Assembly (NCBI RefSeq): GCF_018394055.1
Contig: NZ_CP074441.1
Location: 1,054,001-1,118,000, forward strand
Source of the DNA: Weissella ceti
Lineage (GTDB): Bacteria; Bacillota; Bacilli; Lactobacillales; Lactobacillaceae
Length of the DNA stretch: 64,000 bases
Reading direction: 5' to 3'
Position numbers and translations under genes: made by a program. Below the pieces are notes generated by a model. It was not told the origin of the DNA and did not search any database. It worked only from the letters and a program-made list of their open reading frames with translations. Positions 35,169 to 44,071 of this stretch are shown one piece after another (position 1 is the first letter of the stretch; every line of letters starts with the position of its first letter).

Positions 35169-35209
35169 ATAATAAAGGTAAACTTAACAAAAAACAAGGT
35201 TAAACCTAA
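35169..35209 (-). promoter_or_regulatory. Autoregulated promoter of the XRE-ImmA pair
   Basis: On the minus strand TTGTTT (35192-35197) and TATTAT (35169-35174) are 17 bp apart. Plus-strand AAGGTAAACTTAAC (35175-35188) fills the spacer and AAGGTTAAACCTAA (35196-35209) overlaps the -35, 21 bp apart. Confidence 0.65.
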
Positions 35210-35264
35210 TTGCGTTTGTTAATTGCTTTTAAATTAAGCCTTCGCTATAATTATTTACATTGTT

Positions 35265-35336
35265 GGGCCCGTAGTGTAATGGATATCACGTTAGATTCCG
35301 GTTCTGGAGATGTGGGTTCGATTCCCGCCGGGCTCA
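35265..35336 (+). tRNA. tRNA-Arg (CCG)
   Basis: A cloverleaf of 72 nt: acceptor GGGCCCG / CGGGCTC, D arm GTGTAATGGATATCAC, anticodon loop TTCCGGT with CCG, T loop TTCGATT. The CCA end is not encoded. Confidence 0.93.
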
Positions 35337-35343
35337 TGAAAAT

Positions 35344-35390
35344 AAAAAAGCAGCCAGACAACATTTAAGTATGTTGTCTGGCTGCTTTTT
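35344..35390. terminator. Long bidirectional terminator
   Basis: AAGCAGCCAGACAACAT and ATGTTGTCTGGCTGCTT are perfect arms around TTAAGT. It serves the tRNA-Arg gene and the convergent phn operon. Confidence 0.92.
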
Positions 35391-35401
35391 ATTTACTTTG
35401 T

Positions 35402-36934
35402 TTAATGAATTACTTTAAAGTGTTCCGCAACAGATCTTAACTCCTGACCATACTGACTCAAATAATCAATTAAATGGTCAGTCATCGTGCCTGGAATCTC
35501 GCGAATCGTTTTGTCTGTGTTAAACATAGTAAAACCACCCGCACCAGTTGAACGATATTGATTCATCGCAACTTCATATGTTTGATCCATCCCCATAGGT
35601 GTACCGTCTGCCAACGTTAAGTTAGTTACACGTTCTCCAATTTCTTGGTTCAAATCAAATGTATAGTTAATGCCTGACCAAATATCATAGTTATAATGTT
35701 CAACCTTGGGCCATAGATACTTAGGATTAACTACGACTGTATCCCCATCCAAGGCAAAGTAATTTGCGTTGACTTCCAACGCATCTTTAATGTTCTGGCC
35801 TGTTAATTCTTGTACAACAACTTCATTCGGATAAATGTAATTTGTCATGACATCACGACGAGTCACAGTCTTATCCAATCCTTGTACTTCATTGTTAAAT
35901 AATGCCGTTGATGCAATTGTTGTATCACCTACGGCCATCTGAACAGTATTCACCAGTTCCAAATATGGATGGCTATGCATACGGGCTTGTAGATGATCAG
36001 TCACACGCATATCGACTGGTAGTGTCGTAATCGGTGTATCCAACCATGTATCAGTCGCAACTTGAATATCATCAATCGTTTGAACAACTTGTTCATCCAT
36101 GGCTAAATCTGCCACACTAACAAGTTCAGCTTCACTGGTAATCACTTCGTGTTGTTCATTCAACGTTAAATGAATAACGCCGACTGCTTCACCACGGTAA
36201 CCTGGTTGGGTTAACGGTGTTCCCTCAATCAAGGTCGCAATTTTACGATGTTGATGTCCAGTAACAACGGCATCAACGCCATCAATTTCAGCTAAAGCGT
36301 ATCCTTGGTTTTCACCAGTATTCACTTCTGTGAATTCACCTGAATCAACATCACGTTCAACTCCACCATGATAAGCAACAACGATAATATCTACATCATC
36401 TCGTAACACCTGTACATAGTGTTCAACCGTTTCAACTGGATTATTGAAAATCAAGCCATGAATATGTGCATCAGTTTCCCAATTTGGAATAAATTGCGTT
36501 GTCACCCCAATGACCCCAATTTTTATCCCTTGTTGTTCAATGACACGATATGGTTGACCAATGAATGGCACGTTTGTCTGCTTATCTAAAATGTTCGCAT
36601 TTAGTAAGCGATCATTATCTTGATAGAAAGCTGTTAAAAAATCACGACCATAATTAAATTCATGATTACCTAATATTTGCACATCATAGTCGATTTCATC
36701 AACTAATTGCTTAAATACATTCAATTGATCTTGTTGCTTCGCGTAATCCGTTAATGGTGATCCTTGAATAAAATCACCATTTTCAACAGTAATGGTTATA
36801 TCTGCGTCCTCGACTTGGCGTAATGCAGTCACACTCTTGGCTAATCCAAACGGCTTATCCGAAGACGGACGCCGAAAATCATCGGCTAATACGTAACCAT
36901 GAACATCTGATGTAGATAAGACTGTGACTTGCAT
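35402..36934 (-). CDS. 5'-nucleotidase / metallophosphatase family protein
   Basis: A 510-aa enzyme of the UshA/YfkN family. The N-terminal metallophosphatase domain has STSDVHGY, ENGDFIQGSP, LGNHEFNYG and TGHQHR. The C-terminal 5'-nucleotidase domain includes YIYPNEVVVQELTGQNIKDA and STGAGGFTMF. There is no signal peptide, so it should act in the cytoplasm. It starts 9 bp after phnE, as the last gene of the phosphonate-type transporter operon. That suggests release of phosphate from an imported or intracellular organophosphate. Confidence 0.88.
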   Translation of the reverse strand: MQVTVLSTSDVHGYVLADDFRRPSSDKPFGLAKSVTALRQVEDADITITVENGDFIQGSPLTDYAKQQDQLNVFKQLVDEIDYDVQILGNHEFNYGRDFLTAFYQDNDRLLNANILDKQTNVPFIGQPYRVIEQQGIKIGVIGVTTQFIPNWETDAHIHGLIFNNPVETVEHYVQVLRDDVDIIVVAYHGGVERDVDSGEFTEVNTGENQGYALAEIDGVDAVVTGHQHRKIATLIEGTPLTQPGYRGEAVGVIHLTLNEQHEVITSEAELVSVADLAMDEQVVQTIDDIQVATDTWLDTPITTLPVDMRVTDHLQARMHSHPYLELVNTVQMAVGDTTIASTALFNNEVQGLDKTVTRRDVMTNYIYPNEVVVQELTGQNIKDALEVNANYFALDGDTVVVNPKYLWPKVEHYNYDIWSGINYTFDLNQEIGERVTNLTLADGTPMGMDQTYEVAMNQYRSTGAGGFTMFNTDKTIREIPGTMTDHLIDYLSQYGQELRSVAEHFKVIH

Positions 36935-36943
36935 AATAACCTC

Positions 36944-37735
36944 CTAGACAATACGACGACGAATAGCTCCAGAAATGTAATCAATAATGGTAACCATGAT
37001 GATAATACCAACTAAGATAATACCAACGCGTTCCCAGTTACGTGTTTGCAAAGCAAAGATAAGTGGTGTTCCAATTCCCCCAGCTCCAACAATACCTAGA
37101 ATTGACGCTGAACGTACAGCAATTTCAAAACGGTACAATGTGTAATTCAAGAATTCTGGTAACACAGTTGGGAATGTTGCCAAGTTTAGTGCTGCTAATG
37201 GTGTTCCACCAGCACTGATAATGGCTTCTTCCGGACGGCGGTCAACGTTTTCGACTGCTTCACTAAACAACTTACCTAACATTCCAATTGAGTGAATAGA
37301 TACCGCTAGCACACCTGCGTATGCGCCTGGTCCAACTGCCTTGATGAACATCAATGCCAGAACGATTTCAGGGAATACACGGATGATAGTCAAAATTAGC
37401 TTTCCAATCATAGCGCGTGGTTGGAATAACTTTGATGTACGTGCAGCTAAGAAACCAAATGGGATTGATAGAATGGCTGAAATAAACGTTCCTAAGAACG
37501 CAATGGCTAATGTTTCAATCAAAGCTTGAATCAAATCTTCTCCTTCAGGATTGTAAATGTAGCCCCAATCAGGGTTCATCAAACCTGAGAATATTGCTTT
37601 CGTAATTGTACCTGCTTGTTCCTTAATTGGTGAGAAGCCTACCCCAGCAAAGGCCCAAACATAAATTGCTACAACGACAAGGGCAATTAACCACGGACGT
37701 GACTTTTGCCATAGTGTTTTTTGTTGAATTTCCAT
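36944..37735 (-). CDS. phnE: Phosphonate-type ABC transporter permease
   Basis: A 263-aa permease with about six membrane helices. The EAA loop region reads SEAVENVDRRPEEAIISAGG. Its ATG overlaps the stop of the other permease gene by one base. With its paralogue it would form the channel of the PhnCDE importer. Confidence 0.92.
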   Translation of the reverse strand: MEIQQKTLWQKSRPWLIALVVVAIYVWAFAGVGFSPIKEQAGTITKAIFSGLMNPDWGYIYNPEGEDLIQALIETLAIAFLGTFISAILSIPFGFLAARTSKLFQPRAMIGKLILTIIRVFPEIVLALMFIKAVGPGAYAGVLAVSIHSIGMLGKLFSEAVENVDRRPEEAIISAGGTPLAALNLATFPTVLPEFLNYTLYRFEIAVRSASILGIVGAGGIGTPLIFALQTRNWERVGIILVGIIIMVTIIDYISGAIRRRIV

Positions 37736-38514
37736 TATGACAATGCCTCCCGTAGATAATTTGATAGTGCATCAACTAGAATAACAACCACCAAAATCCC
37801 CATCACAACCACAATCGTACGGTCGTAACGGAACATTGACATTGTTTGTTCTAGGTACAATCCAACTCCACCGGCTCCAACATATCCTAAGACCGTTGAA
37901 GAACGGATGTTAATTTCAAGTGCATATAAGAAATATGACGCAAATTGATTAAGTACTTGCGGAATAATCGCAAAGGTAATCTTTTGTGGCATATTTGCCC
38001 CACTGGCAGTTAACGCTTCCAGCGGTCCTTCATCAATCGTTTCAATCGCTTCGTAGAAAAGCTTTGAAATCATTCCAAAACTAAAGATAGCAACCGCAAG
38101 TACCCCGGCCATCGGTCCAATTCCAACGATGGCTACAAAGACGGCAGCCAATAGCATTTCTGGAATGGCACGGACAATGTTCAAAATAAAACGAACAGCC
38201 CCACGGATAATTGGGTTGGTCACAATATTATTTGAGGCAAGTAGACTAATTGGTAGCGCAAAAACGGCTCCTAACAATGTTCCCACAAGGGCCATTTGAA
38301 TAGTTTGCATAATGGCAGGAATAATAACGGTCATGTAAGCCCAATCTGGATTCAACATTTGCTTCCAGATTACACCAAATTCAACCCAGTTAAATTCCCC
38401 AGTGGCACCAACGATGCTAGCTGTTTGTAGAATCATCAAAACAAACAACACAACTAACAACACCGTCTTAACATGCCATTGTTCGGCTACTGAACGTGTT
38501 GGTAGTTGATTCAT
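37735..38514 (-). CDS. phnE: Phosphonate-type ABC transporter permease
   Basis: A 259-aa permease, paralogous to the next gene in the operon. The loop [20 protein letters not shown] is the EAA-type contact to the ATPase. It overlaps phnC by 4 bp, which indicates translational coupling. Confidence 0.92.
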   Translation of the reverse strand: MNQLPTRSVAEQWHVKTVLLVVLFVLMILQTASIVGATGEFNWVEFGVIWKQMLNPDWAYMTVIIPAIMQTIQMALVGTLLGAVFALPISLLASNNIVTNPIIRGAVRFILNIVRAIPEMLLAAVFVAIVGIGPMAGVLAVAIFSFGMISKLFYEAIETIDEGPLEALTASGANMPQKITFAIIPQVLNQFASYFLYALEINIRSSTVLGYVGAGGVGLYLEQTMSMFRYDRTIVVVMGILVVVILVDALSNYLREALS

Positions 38515-39284
38515 GCTAGCTCCTCACCTGACTTACCTGTGTAAATTTCAGAGAAGTCATTTTCTGTTACTTCAGCGATTGGCTTATCGTAAACCAATTC
38601 ACCACCACGAAGACCAACAATACGTGTTGCGTATTCCATTGCTAATGGCACACTGTGCAAGTTAACAATAACAGTCATACCCATTTCTTCGTTCAACTTC
38701 TTCAAGTCATCCATGACCATCTTTGTTGTACGTGGGTCCAATGATGCAATTGGTTCGTCAGCCAAGATAACATTTGGTGATTGCATCAATGCACGAGCAA
38801 TCGCAACACGTTGTTGTTGCCCACCAGATAGTTGATCGGCACGAACATAGTACTTATCTAGCAACCCAACACGCTTTAGGTTTTCAACGGCCTTTTCCTT
38901 ATCTTCAGGTGTGAAGAATCCCATCATGCTGTCAAAAGTTGAATAGTATCCAACACGACCTGACATAACGTTACGGGCAACGGTAGAACGCTTTACCAAG
39001 TTAAAGTTTTGGAAGATCATCGCAATGTTACGGCGAGCTTCACGTAATTTCTTACCCTTAGCTTTCGTAATATCTTCGTTATCAATCAAAATTTCACCAG
39101 ATGTGACATCATGTAGGCGATTAATCGCACGCAATAGTGTACTCTTTCCCGCTCCTGATAGCCCAACGATCACAACAAATTCACCTGCTTTGATATCTAG
39201 GTTAATATTGTTCAATCCAATTGTTCCATTGTCATAAATCTTAGAAACTCGCTTAATACTGACGTTCCCTTTTTCCGTGTTCAT
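38511..39284 (-). CDS. phnC: Phosphonate-type ABC transporter ATP-binding protein
   Basis: A 257-aa ATPase. Walker A is GLSGAGKST (41-49), the Q loop region [10 protein letters not shown], the signature LSGGQQQRV, Walker [13 protein letters not shown] and the switch histidine NLHS. Order phnD-phnC-phnE-phnE is canonical. Import of phosphonate, phosphite or phosphate-like compounds is inferred from family; no C-P lyase gene is seen. Confidence 0.94.
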   Translation of the reverse strand: MNTEKGNVSIKRVSKIYDNGTIGLNNINLDIKAGEFVVIVGLSGAGKSTLLRAINRLHDVTSGEILIDNEDITKAKGKKLREARRNIAMIFQNFNLVKRSTVARNVMSGRVGYYSTFDSMMGFFTPEDKEKAVENLKRVGLLDKYYVRADQLSGGQQQRVAIARALMQSPNVILADEPIASLDPRTTKMVMDDLKKLNEEMGMTVIVNLHSVPLAMEYATRIVGLRGGELVYDKPIAEVTENDFSEIYTGKSGEELA

Positions 39285-39317
39285 CTTTAGCTCCTTTAAA
39301 CTTCGCTTTACGCGGGT

Positions 39318-40265
39318 TTACTTCATGTTATCAATGTATTCTTGGTATTCGCGCACAATGTTGTAGTTCTTATCTGATGACTTAGTTACCCCAACCCAAC
39401 GATAAACATCCTTCATTACTTGCTTACCAACTTCATCTTCATTGAAGACCTTGATCATTGCATCTTGAATCTTCTTTGTGTCTTCCTTTGAAATTCCTGA
39501 ACGAATTGTAATGTTGTCGTTTGGAATAGGTTGTGTGTACTTAATGAAACGAATTTCGTCATAAACATTTGGCTTATCTGCCTTAACAATGTTTGGTGCT
39601 TCTTCAAAGACAAAGGCGGCATCTGTGTCACCATTCAAAACGGACAAAATACCTTGATCGTGTCCCTTAACAGTTACAAGCTTTGAGTCCTTCAAAATGT
39701 TTACATTGTTATCTTTGTTCAATTCAACCGCTTGGAAAATGAATCCTGAGTCAGAAGTTGTATTTTGCACAGCAATTGACTTACCCTTCAAATCTTCTGG
39801 CTTCTTGATGTCTGAATCTTTCTTAACGATTACTGTTCCACGGTAGGCATTCGTAAATTCATCAGTTTGTGAACCGTCACCCTTCTTCGTGTTCATCTCG
39901 TAACGTTGTGCTTGTAGCAAAACGTCTGCCCCGTACTTTTCATGTGCGTAAACGTATGGGTGTGGTGGCAAGAATCCAAGATCAATTTGCTTTGATCCCA
40001 ATGCTTCAACCACAGTGTTGTAGTCTGTTGAAATTGATACGTGCACTGGCATGTTCAATTCCTTTGACAACAACTTTTCCAACGGCTTTGTACGGGCTTC
40101 CATCTTGTCACCTTGTGATGATGGTACGAATTGGATACGGACTTCCTTGAGTGGTCCGTCCTTCTTGGCATCCTTACCTGAACCTTGCAAGGCATTGAAC
40201 CCCATAATTCCACCCACGACAACAATAGCCGCAATTACAACAAACCAAAAACTTTTTTTAGACAT
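39318..40265 (-). CDS. phnD: Phosphonate-type ABC transporter substrate-binding protein (copy 1)
   Basis: A 315-aa binding protein with an N-terminal hydrophobic helix (residues 5-24) and PhnD stretches VPSSQGDKMEART, DLGFLPPHPYVYAHEKYGA and VKGHDQGILSVLNGDTDAAF. Binding proteins of Gram-positives are usually lipoproteins, but after the helix the sequence is GFNALQGSGKD with no cysteine. It leads the operon from a strong promoter (40300-40328). Confidence 0.92.
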   Translation of the reverse strand: MSKKSFWFVVIAAIVVVGGIMGFNALQGSGKDAKKDGPLKEVRIQFVPSSQGDKMEARTKPLEKLLSKELNMPVHVSISTDYNTVVEALGSKQIDLGFLPPHPYVYAHEKYGADVLLQAQRYEMNTKKGDGSQTDEFTNAYRGTVIVKKDSDIKKPEDLKGKSIAVQNTTSDSGFIFQAVELNKDNNVNILKDSKLVTVKGHDQGILSVLNGDTDAAFVFEEAPNIVKADKPNVYDEIRFIKYTQPIPNDNITIRSGISKEDTKKIQDAMIKVFNEDEVGKQVMKDVYRWVGVTKSSDKNYNIVREYQEYIDNMK

Positions 40266-40299
40266 TTCCTAAGCTCCTTAAACTTATCCTATTTGATAC

Positions 40300-40328
40300 A
40301 GAATAAGCGTGTGATGACCCCTTGTCAA
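40300..40328 (-). promoter_or_regulatory. Promoter of phnD copy 1 operon
   Basis: On the minus strand TTGACA (40323-40328) and TATTCT (40300-40305) are 17 bp apart. The rest of the gap up to 40579 is AT-rich and shows no other feature. Confidence 0.75.
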
Positions 40329-40579
40329 CACAACACAGAGAGAGATTTTGGTCAAGATATTTTCGCTTCACATATCATTTTTTTATAAAACAGTTATATT
40401 TCAATACAGCTGTGAGCCTGATATATCAACGGTATCTCTTCTAAATGCCTATATTTTCCTGTTTCTTATAAAACAACAACAAACTATCAATATGTTATTT
40501 ATTGAAACCGTTATTGGTTATTCCTTACGTCCATTTCAATTTCACAAACTATCAAAATCGTCTTACTTTCATTAAGAAA

Positions 40580-40615
40580 GCCCTAGACACAAGTACCATA
40601 ACTTGTGCCTAGGGC
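40580..40615 (-). terminator. Terminator of phnD copy 2
   Basis: GCCCTAGACACAAGT and ACTTGTGCCTAGGGC pair around ACCATA. The T tract on the minus strand is weak (TTTCTTA), so some read-through into the operon of copy 1 is possible. Confidence 0.7.
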
Positions 40616-40693
40616 CTGATTCAGTATTACACGTTTAGCCTGATCGGCATACAACGTATTGGCTTATTCAGCGACATACATGTATGTCTTGGA

Positions 40694-41641
40694 TTACTTC
40701 ATGTTATCAATAAGGTCTTGGTATTCGCGTACCTTATCGAAGTTTGAATCCTTAGACTTTGTAACACCTGACCAGCTGTAAACTTCTTCCATAACCTTCT
40801 TACCTTCTGGGTTCTCATTGAAGATCTTTAGCATCGCATCTTGAATACGCTTCTTATCTGCATCTGAGATTCCGGCACGTACAGTAATTGTGTCGTTTGG
40901 AATAGGTTGTGTGAACTTAATAGCACGCGTCTTCTTAAAGACTTCTGGTTGGTCCTTCTTAACAATATTACGGGCGTCTTCGAAAATGAAGGCGGCATCT
41001 GTGTCACCGTTTAGTACTGACAAAACACCTTGATCATGTCCCTTAACCGTGATCAACTTAGCGTCCTTTGTAATGTTCAACTTATCATCCTTGTTCAAAT
41101 CTACGGCTGGGAAAATGTAACCAGCATCTGAAGTTGTATTTTGGACGGCGATTGACTTCCCCTTCAAGTCAGCTGGTGACTTGATATCTGAGTCTTCACG
41201 CACCAAGACCATACCACGGTAAGTATCTGACAACTTGTCCGTGTTTGCCCCATCATTCTTGCTTGGGTCAATGGCGAAACGTTGTGATTGCAACAACACT
41301 TCGGCACCATACTTTTCATGAGCGTAAACATATGGATGTGGTGGCAAGAATCCCATATCAACTTGCTTTGATCCCAACGCTTCCACAACTGTATTGTAGT
41401 CAGTTGAAACTGAAACATTAACTGGCATATCTAGTTCCTTAGACAACAACTTTTCCAATGGCTTAGCCTTAGCTTCCATTGTGTCAGCTTGTGATGATGG
41501 AACTAGTTGAATATTCAATTCCTTCAACGCACCATTTTTTTCATCCTTGGCATCACTCTTAGTCATAGCGTTATAACCCAAGAACCCACCAATTGCAATA
41601 ATCACAATAACAACGATACTCCAAAATCCCTTTTTAGACAT
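40694..41641 (-). CDS. phnD: Phosphonate-type ABC transporter substrate-binding protein (copy 2)
   Basis: A 315-aa tandem paralogue of the downstream phnD, same length and clearly similar along the whole sequence (MGFLPPHPYVYAHEKYGAE, TVKGHDQGVLSVLNGDTDAAF). The N-terminal helix is again followed by GYNAMTKSDAKD with no lipobox cysteine. Start ATG 41641 aligns with copy 1; AAGGAG is 12 nt upstream. It has its own promoter and terminator, so a different expression pattern or ligand is possible. Confidence 0.9.
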   Translation of the reverse strand: MSKKGFWSIVVIVIIAIGGFLGYNAMTKSDAKDEKNGALKELNIQLVPSSQADTMEAKAKPLEKLLSKELDMPVNVSVSTDYNTVVEALGSKQVDMGFLPPHPYVYAHEKYGAEVLLQSQRFAIDPSKNDGANTDKLSDTYRGMVLVREDSDIKSPADLKGKSIAVQNTTSDAGYIFPAVDLNKDDKLNITKDAKLITVKGHDQGVLSVLNGDTDAAFIFEDARNIVKKDQPEVFKKTRAIKFTQPIPNDTITVRAGISDADKKRIQDAMLKIFNENPEGKKVMEEVYSWSGVTKSKDSNFDKVREYQDLIDNMK

Positions 41642-41688
41642 TTTATCCGTAAACTCCTTATCATTCGTTAGCAACAATTAACACGTTA

Positions 41689-41717
41689 AGCATAAAACCG
41701 AACAATATCTTTGTCAA
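41689..41717 (-). promoter_or_regulatory. Promoter of phnD copy 2
   Basis: On the minus strand TTGACA (41712-41717) and TATGCT (41689-41694) are 17 bp apart, nearly the same box set as copy 1. Confidence 0.75.
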
Positions 41718-42023
41718 TATCCCTAACACACGTAAAACACGACTAAATAACGAACGAAAATGAGAAAACGGAATTAAATAATTTAAAAACACGAAAATAA
41801 TTAGGATAGGTTAAACGATACACCTCGCTTGCTTATCATATTCCTATTTCTATCCATCATTTGGTCATTACATATGATCTTCTCATTTTTAGTCCGTTCA
41901 TTTTAAAGAAATTTTTTTGTTAAATTTTTCTATATTATCCTAAACACATCTGATTTGAGGCCACTGCCGTTGATTAACCGTCAACACAATTAATTTTCAT
42001 ATGATGTCATCCTTATTTTTCAA
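41718..42023. other. Intergenic stretch
   Basis: AT-rich sequence of about 300 bp between the phnD copy 2 promoter and the terminator of the DUF308 gene. I see no coding sequence with a ribosome binding site and no strong structure. Confidence 0.5.
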
Positions 42024-42056
42024 ATAAAAAAAGCACATCCAAAATAGATGTGCTTC
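42024..42056 (-). terminator. Terminator of the DUF308 gene
   Basis: AAGCACATC and GATGTGCTT pair around CAAAATA, with a T run on the minus strand. Confidence 0.85.
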
Positions 42057-42067
42057 ACATATTAATT

Positions 42068-42586
42068 CTAGAATGCTGCAACGATGTTCATGATTCCATA
42101 AACAAGGAAGTAAGCTCCTAGCAAGGCAACTGCTAGCCCAACGGCTGCAATTGGGTTAAACAATAGGAAGATTCCTAGAATAATTCCCAAGATTGCCATG
42201 ATGACTGTGAACCAGTACAAACCAGTAGACAACTTCTTAACGAATTGTGCAGCAAACAATTCGAAAGTTGAATCCATAATCAATCCTAGTGTTAGAACAA
42301 TCCAGATGTACGTAATTCCTGATGCAGGTACGAACAAAATGATTAGACCTAGAATAATGTCCAATACTGCAGAAACTGTCAACATTCCCGTGTTTGACAT
42401 CCCCATTGAACGTAGTGTGTTACGGTTGGCAAAACGGATAACTCCGTTAATGACTAGGAATAGTCCAACCATCCAAACTAAACTAATTACGGCTGATGCT
42501 GGGTTTGATAGTACGAAATATGCCAATCCCACTGACAAAATCCCCATCAACAACTTTAGAAAATCAAAATCTCTCTTTGCACTCAT
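42068..42586 (-). CDS. DUF308/HdeD-like membrane protein
   Basis: A 172-aa protein with six membrane helices arranged as repeated pairs, rich in Gly, Ile and Val (LSVGLAYFVLSNPASAVISL, LDIILGLIILFVPASGITYI). The HdeD family is linked to acid or envelope stress in other bacteria; its role here is unknown. Start ATG 42586 has GGGAGG upstream. Confidence 0.75.
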   Translation of the reverse strand: MSAKRDFDFLKLLMGILSVGLAYFVLSNPASAVISLVWMVGLFLVINGVIRFANRNTLRSMGMSNTGMLTVSAVLDIILGLIILFVPASGITYIWIVLTLGLIMDSTFELFAAQFVKKLSTGLYWFTVIMAILGIILGIFLLFNPIAAVGLAVALLGAYFLVYGIMNIVAAF

Positions 42587-42660
42587 AATAATGCCTCCCA
42601 TAGATGTTATTACTTCTCCATTATAACATAGTCAGAAATTGATAACTGAATGTAAGTAAA

Positions 42661-43545
42661 TTAGGCTGCCGTTGCATCCCCAGAACGATAGTTGATCTTA
42701 ACCCCTGGCTGAACGTTTGGAATAAAGACATTAAATTCTAAACTACCATCTTTCGCTTTGGCTTCCATATGTGACCCAGATGGCACTAGATTATCTCCTT
42801 CATACAAAGGTGTGACACGATAACGGACTTGTTTGTTTTTATCAAGGCTACGACGAACTAGGGTTTCATAATAGTTTTGACCAGTGTTTTGATCGTTCCC
42901 ATTAGACGATTGATTAGCCCACGCTGTTTGCGTCGTAATATTTCGCGGATTAGCCACAGAAGCATCAAAACCTTTAATACTCCCTGCAATCGCGTATGCA
43001 ATGGAGTGTCCCCGATTATATAAAACTTCTCGCCCCCCTAGGTTCTTTTGCTTCCAACCCACAGGGTTAATCTTCTTATCATTTCCCGTTTCTTCACGAC
43101 TACGATATTCACGGGATGTCTTATTCAAGTAAGCATTGGCTGCTCCAGGACGCCCTAATGAATCTTGTGCGTTTAGTTGGACATATGGCGCAACATTTAC
43201 ATTTGCATCAAGATTCGTCTTACCATTGTTTACCACAAAGGCACCTGTCCCATTAAATTCAACAGAATTACTTTTTAGTTGTGACTTAATACTTGGCGTC
43301 ATTACTGATTCAGCTAATTGTTGATCTGGTCGCTTTTGGTTCTGACCTTGATTCAACTTCAAAGATTCGGTTGAACTTGATTTCAATGCTTGGGTTGGCT
43401 GCCCAATTGCTTGACTGACTTGCGGTGGCAATAGATTAAAATAATCAGCTCCTGCTAACAGTCCAACAGCGATAATCCCTGTTAACGTCAGTTGTTTCGT
43501 CTTTGCTTGCTTCTTACCTTTACGGGCACGTGATTTGTTGGCCAT
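42661..43545 (-). CDS. DNA/RNA non-specific endonuclease, EndA-like
   Basis: A 294-aa membrane-anchored or secreted nuclease. A basic N-terminus is followed by a hydrophobic helix (about 21-38). The catalytic region resembles pneumococcal EndA: NRGHSIAYAIAGSIKGFDAS, TQTAWANQ and GQNYYETLVRR. The usual DRGH motif reads NRGH; the general-base histidine is kept. EndA degrades one strand during DNA uptake, but no competence genes are in the window. ATG 43545 is preferred over 43560, whose ATG is part of the ribosome binding site. Confidence 0.85.
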   Translation of the reverse strand: MANKSRARKGKKQAKTKQLTLTGIIAVGLLAGADYFNLLPPQVSQAIGQPTQALKSSSTESLKLNQGQNQKRPDQQLAESVMTPSIKSQLKSNSVEFNGTGAFVVNNGKTNLDANVNVAPYVQLNAQDSLGRPGAANAYLNKTSREYRSREETGNDKKINPVGWKQKNLGGREVLYNRGHSIAYAIAGSIKGFDASVANPRNITTQTAWANQSSNGNDQNTGQNYYETLVRRSLDKNKQVRYRVTPLYEGDNLVPSGSHMEAKAKDGSLEFNVFIPNVQPGVKINYRSGDATAA

Positions 43546-43573
43546 TCGATTTATCCTCATTAATCTTATGTAA

Positions 43574-43607
43574 TAAAAAAACTCTATTAATTAATATTAA
43601 CAGAGTT
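43574..43607 (-). terminator. Terminator of the man operon
   Basis: AAACTCT and AGAGTTT with an AT-rich loop that can extend the stem; a T run follows on the minus strand. Confidence 0.65.
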
Positions 43608-43628
43608 TATTCATTTTAACCTAATATT

Positions 43629-44000
43629 TTATTTATTAATTCGCTTTTGCCATTTTTTCTTCATACGTTGGAATGCTGTTACACGTTGACGAATTTGTGC
43701 TGGCTTCAAATATTGACGGATAAATGGCAAGGCCTTTTTAACCTTACCGCCGACAAATTCAAAAGTGTGTCCTTCATCTGTTTTAACAATAAATCCACGA
43801 TAATAGAAACCTAAAGCAATTTCGACACTAATGTATTCCACATTTTGCCAAGGAATAAAGATATATCCACCTTTATCTGATCGATAATCTAATCCCTTTT
43901 CCCCATACAGCATCATCCCTGGTTGAATATCAACTGGTGACATTGCCGCATTGACACGTGCCATAAATGGTTGTGGTTGGACGCCTTCAACTTTAGCCAT
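43629..44000 (-). CDS. manO: DUF956 family protein (ManO-like)
   Basis: A 123-aa soluble protein commonly found as the last gene of mannose PTS operons in lactic acid bacteria, where it is thought to be regulatory. Conserved stretches include GMMLYGEKGLDYRSDKGGYI and IPWQNVEYISVE. It follows manZ after a hairpin at 44029-44058 that may reduce its expression. Confidence 0.88.
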   Translation of the reverse strand: MAKVEGVQPQPFMARVNAAMSPVDIQPGMMLYGEKGLDYRSDKGGYIFIPWQNVEYISVEIALGFYYRGFIVKTDEGHTFEFVGGKVKKALPFIRQYLKPAQIRQRVTAFQRMKKKWQKRINK

Positions 44001-44028
44001 ATTTGATCTCCTTTAACGCCATTATATA

Positions 44029-44058
44029 GAAAAAGAGGACGCTATTCGCGGCCTCTTT
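44029..44058 (-). terminator. Hairpin between manZ and manO
   Basis: AAAGAGGCCGCG and its partner CGTCCTCTTT form a stem on the minus strand followed by a T-rich tract; likely partial termination. Confidence 0.65.
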
Positions 44059-44071
44059 AACTTGGTTATGC

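Noticed and set aside
34243-35400. Integrated phage remnant at tRNA-Arg
   Set aside because: The repressor cassette lies on the 5' side of the tRNA, no integrase is present, and no repeat of the tRNA 3' end was seen nearby.
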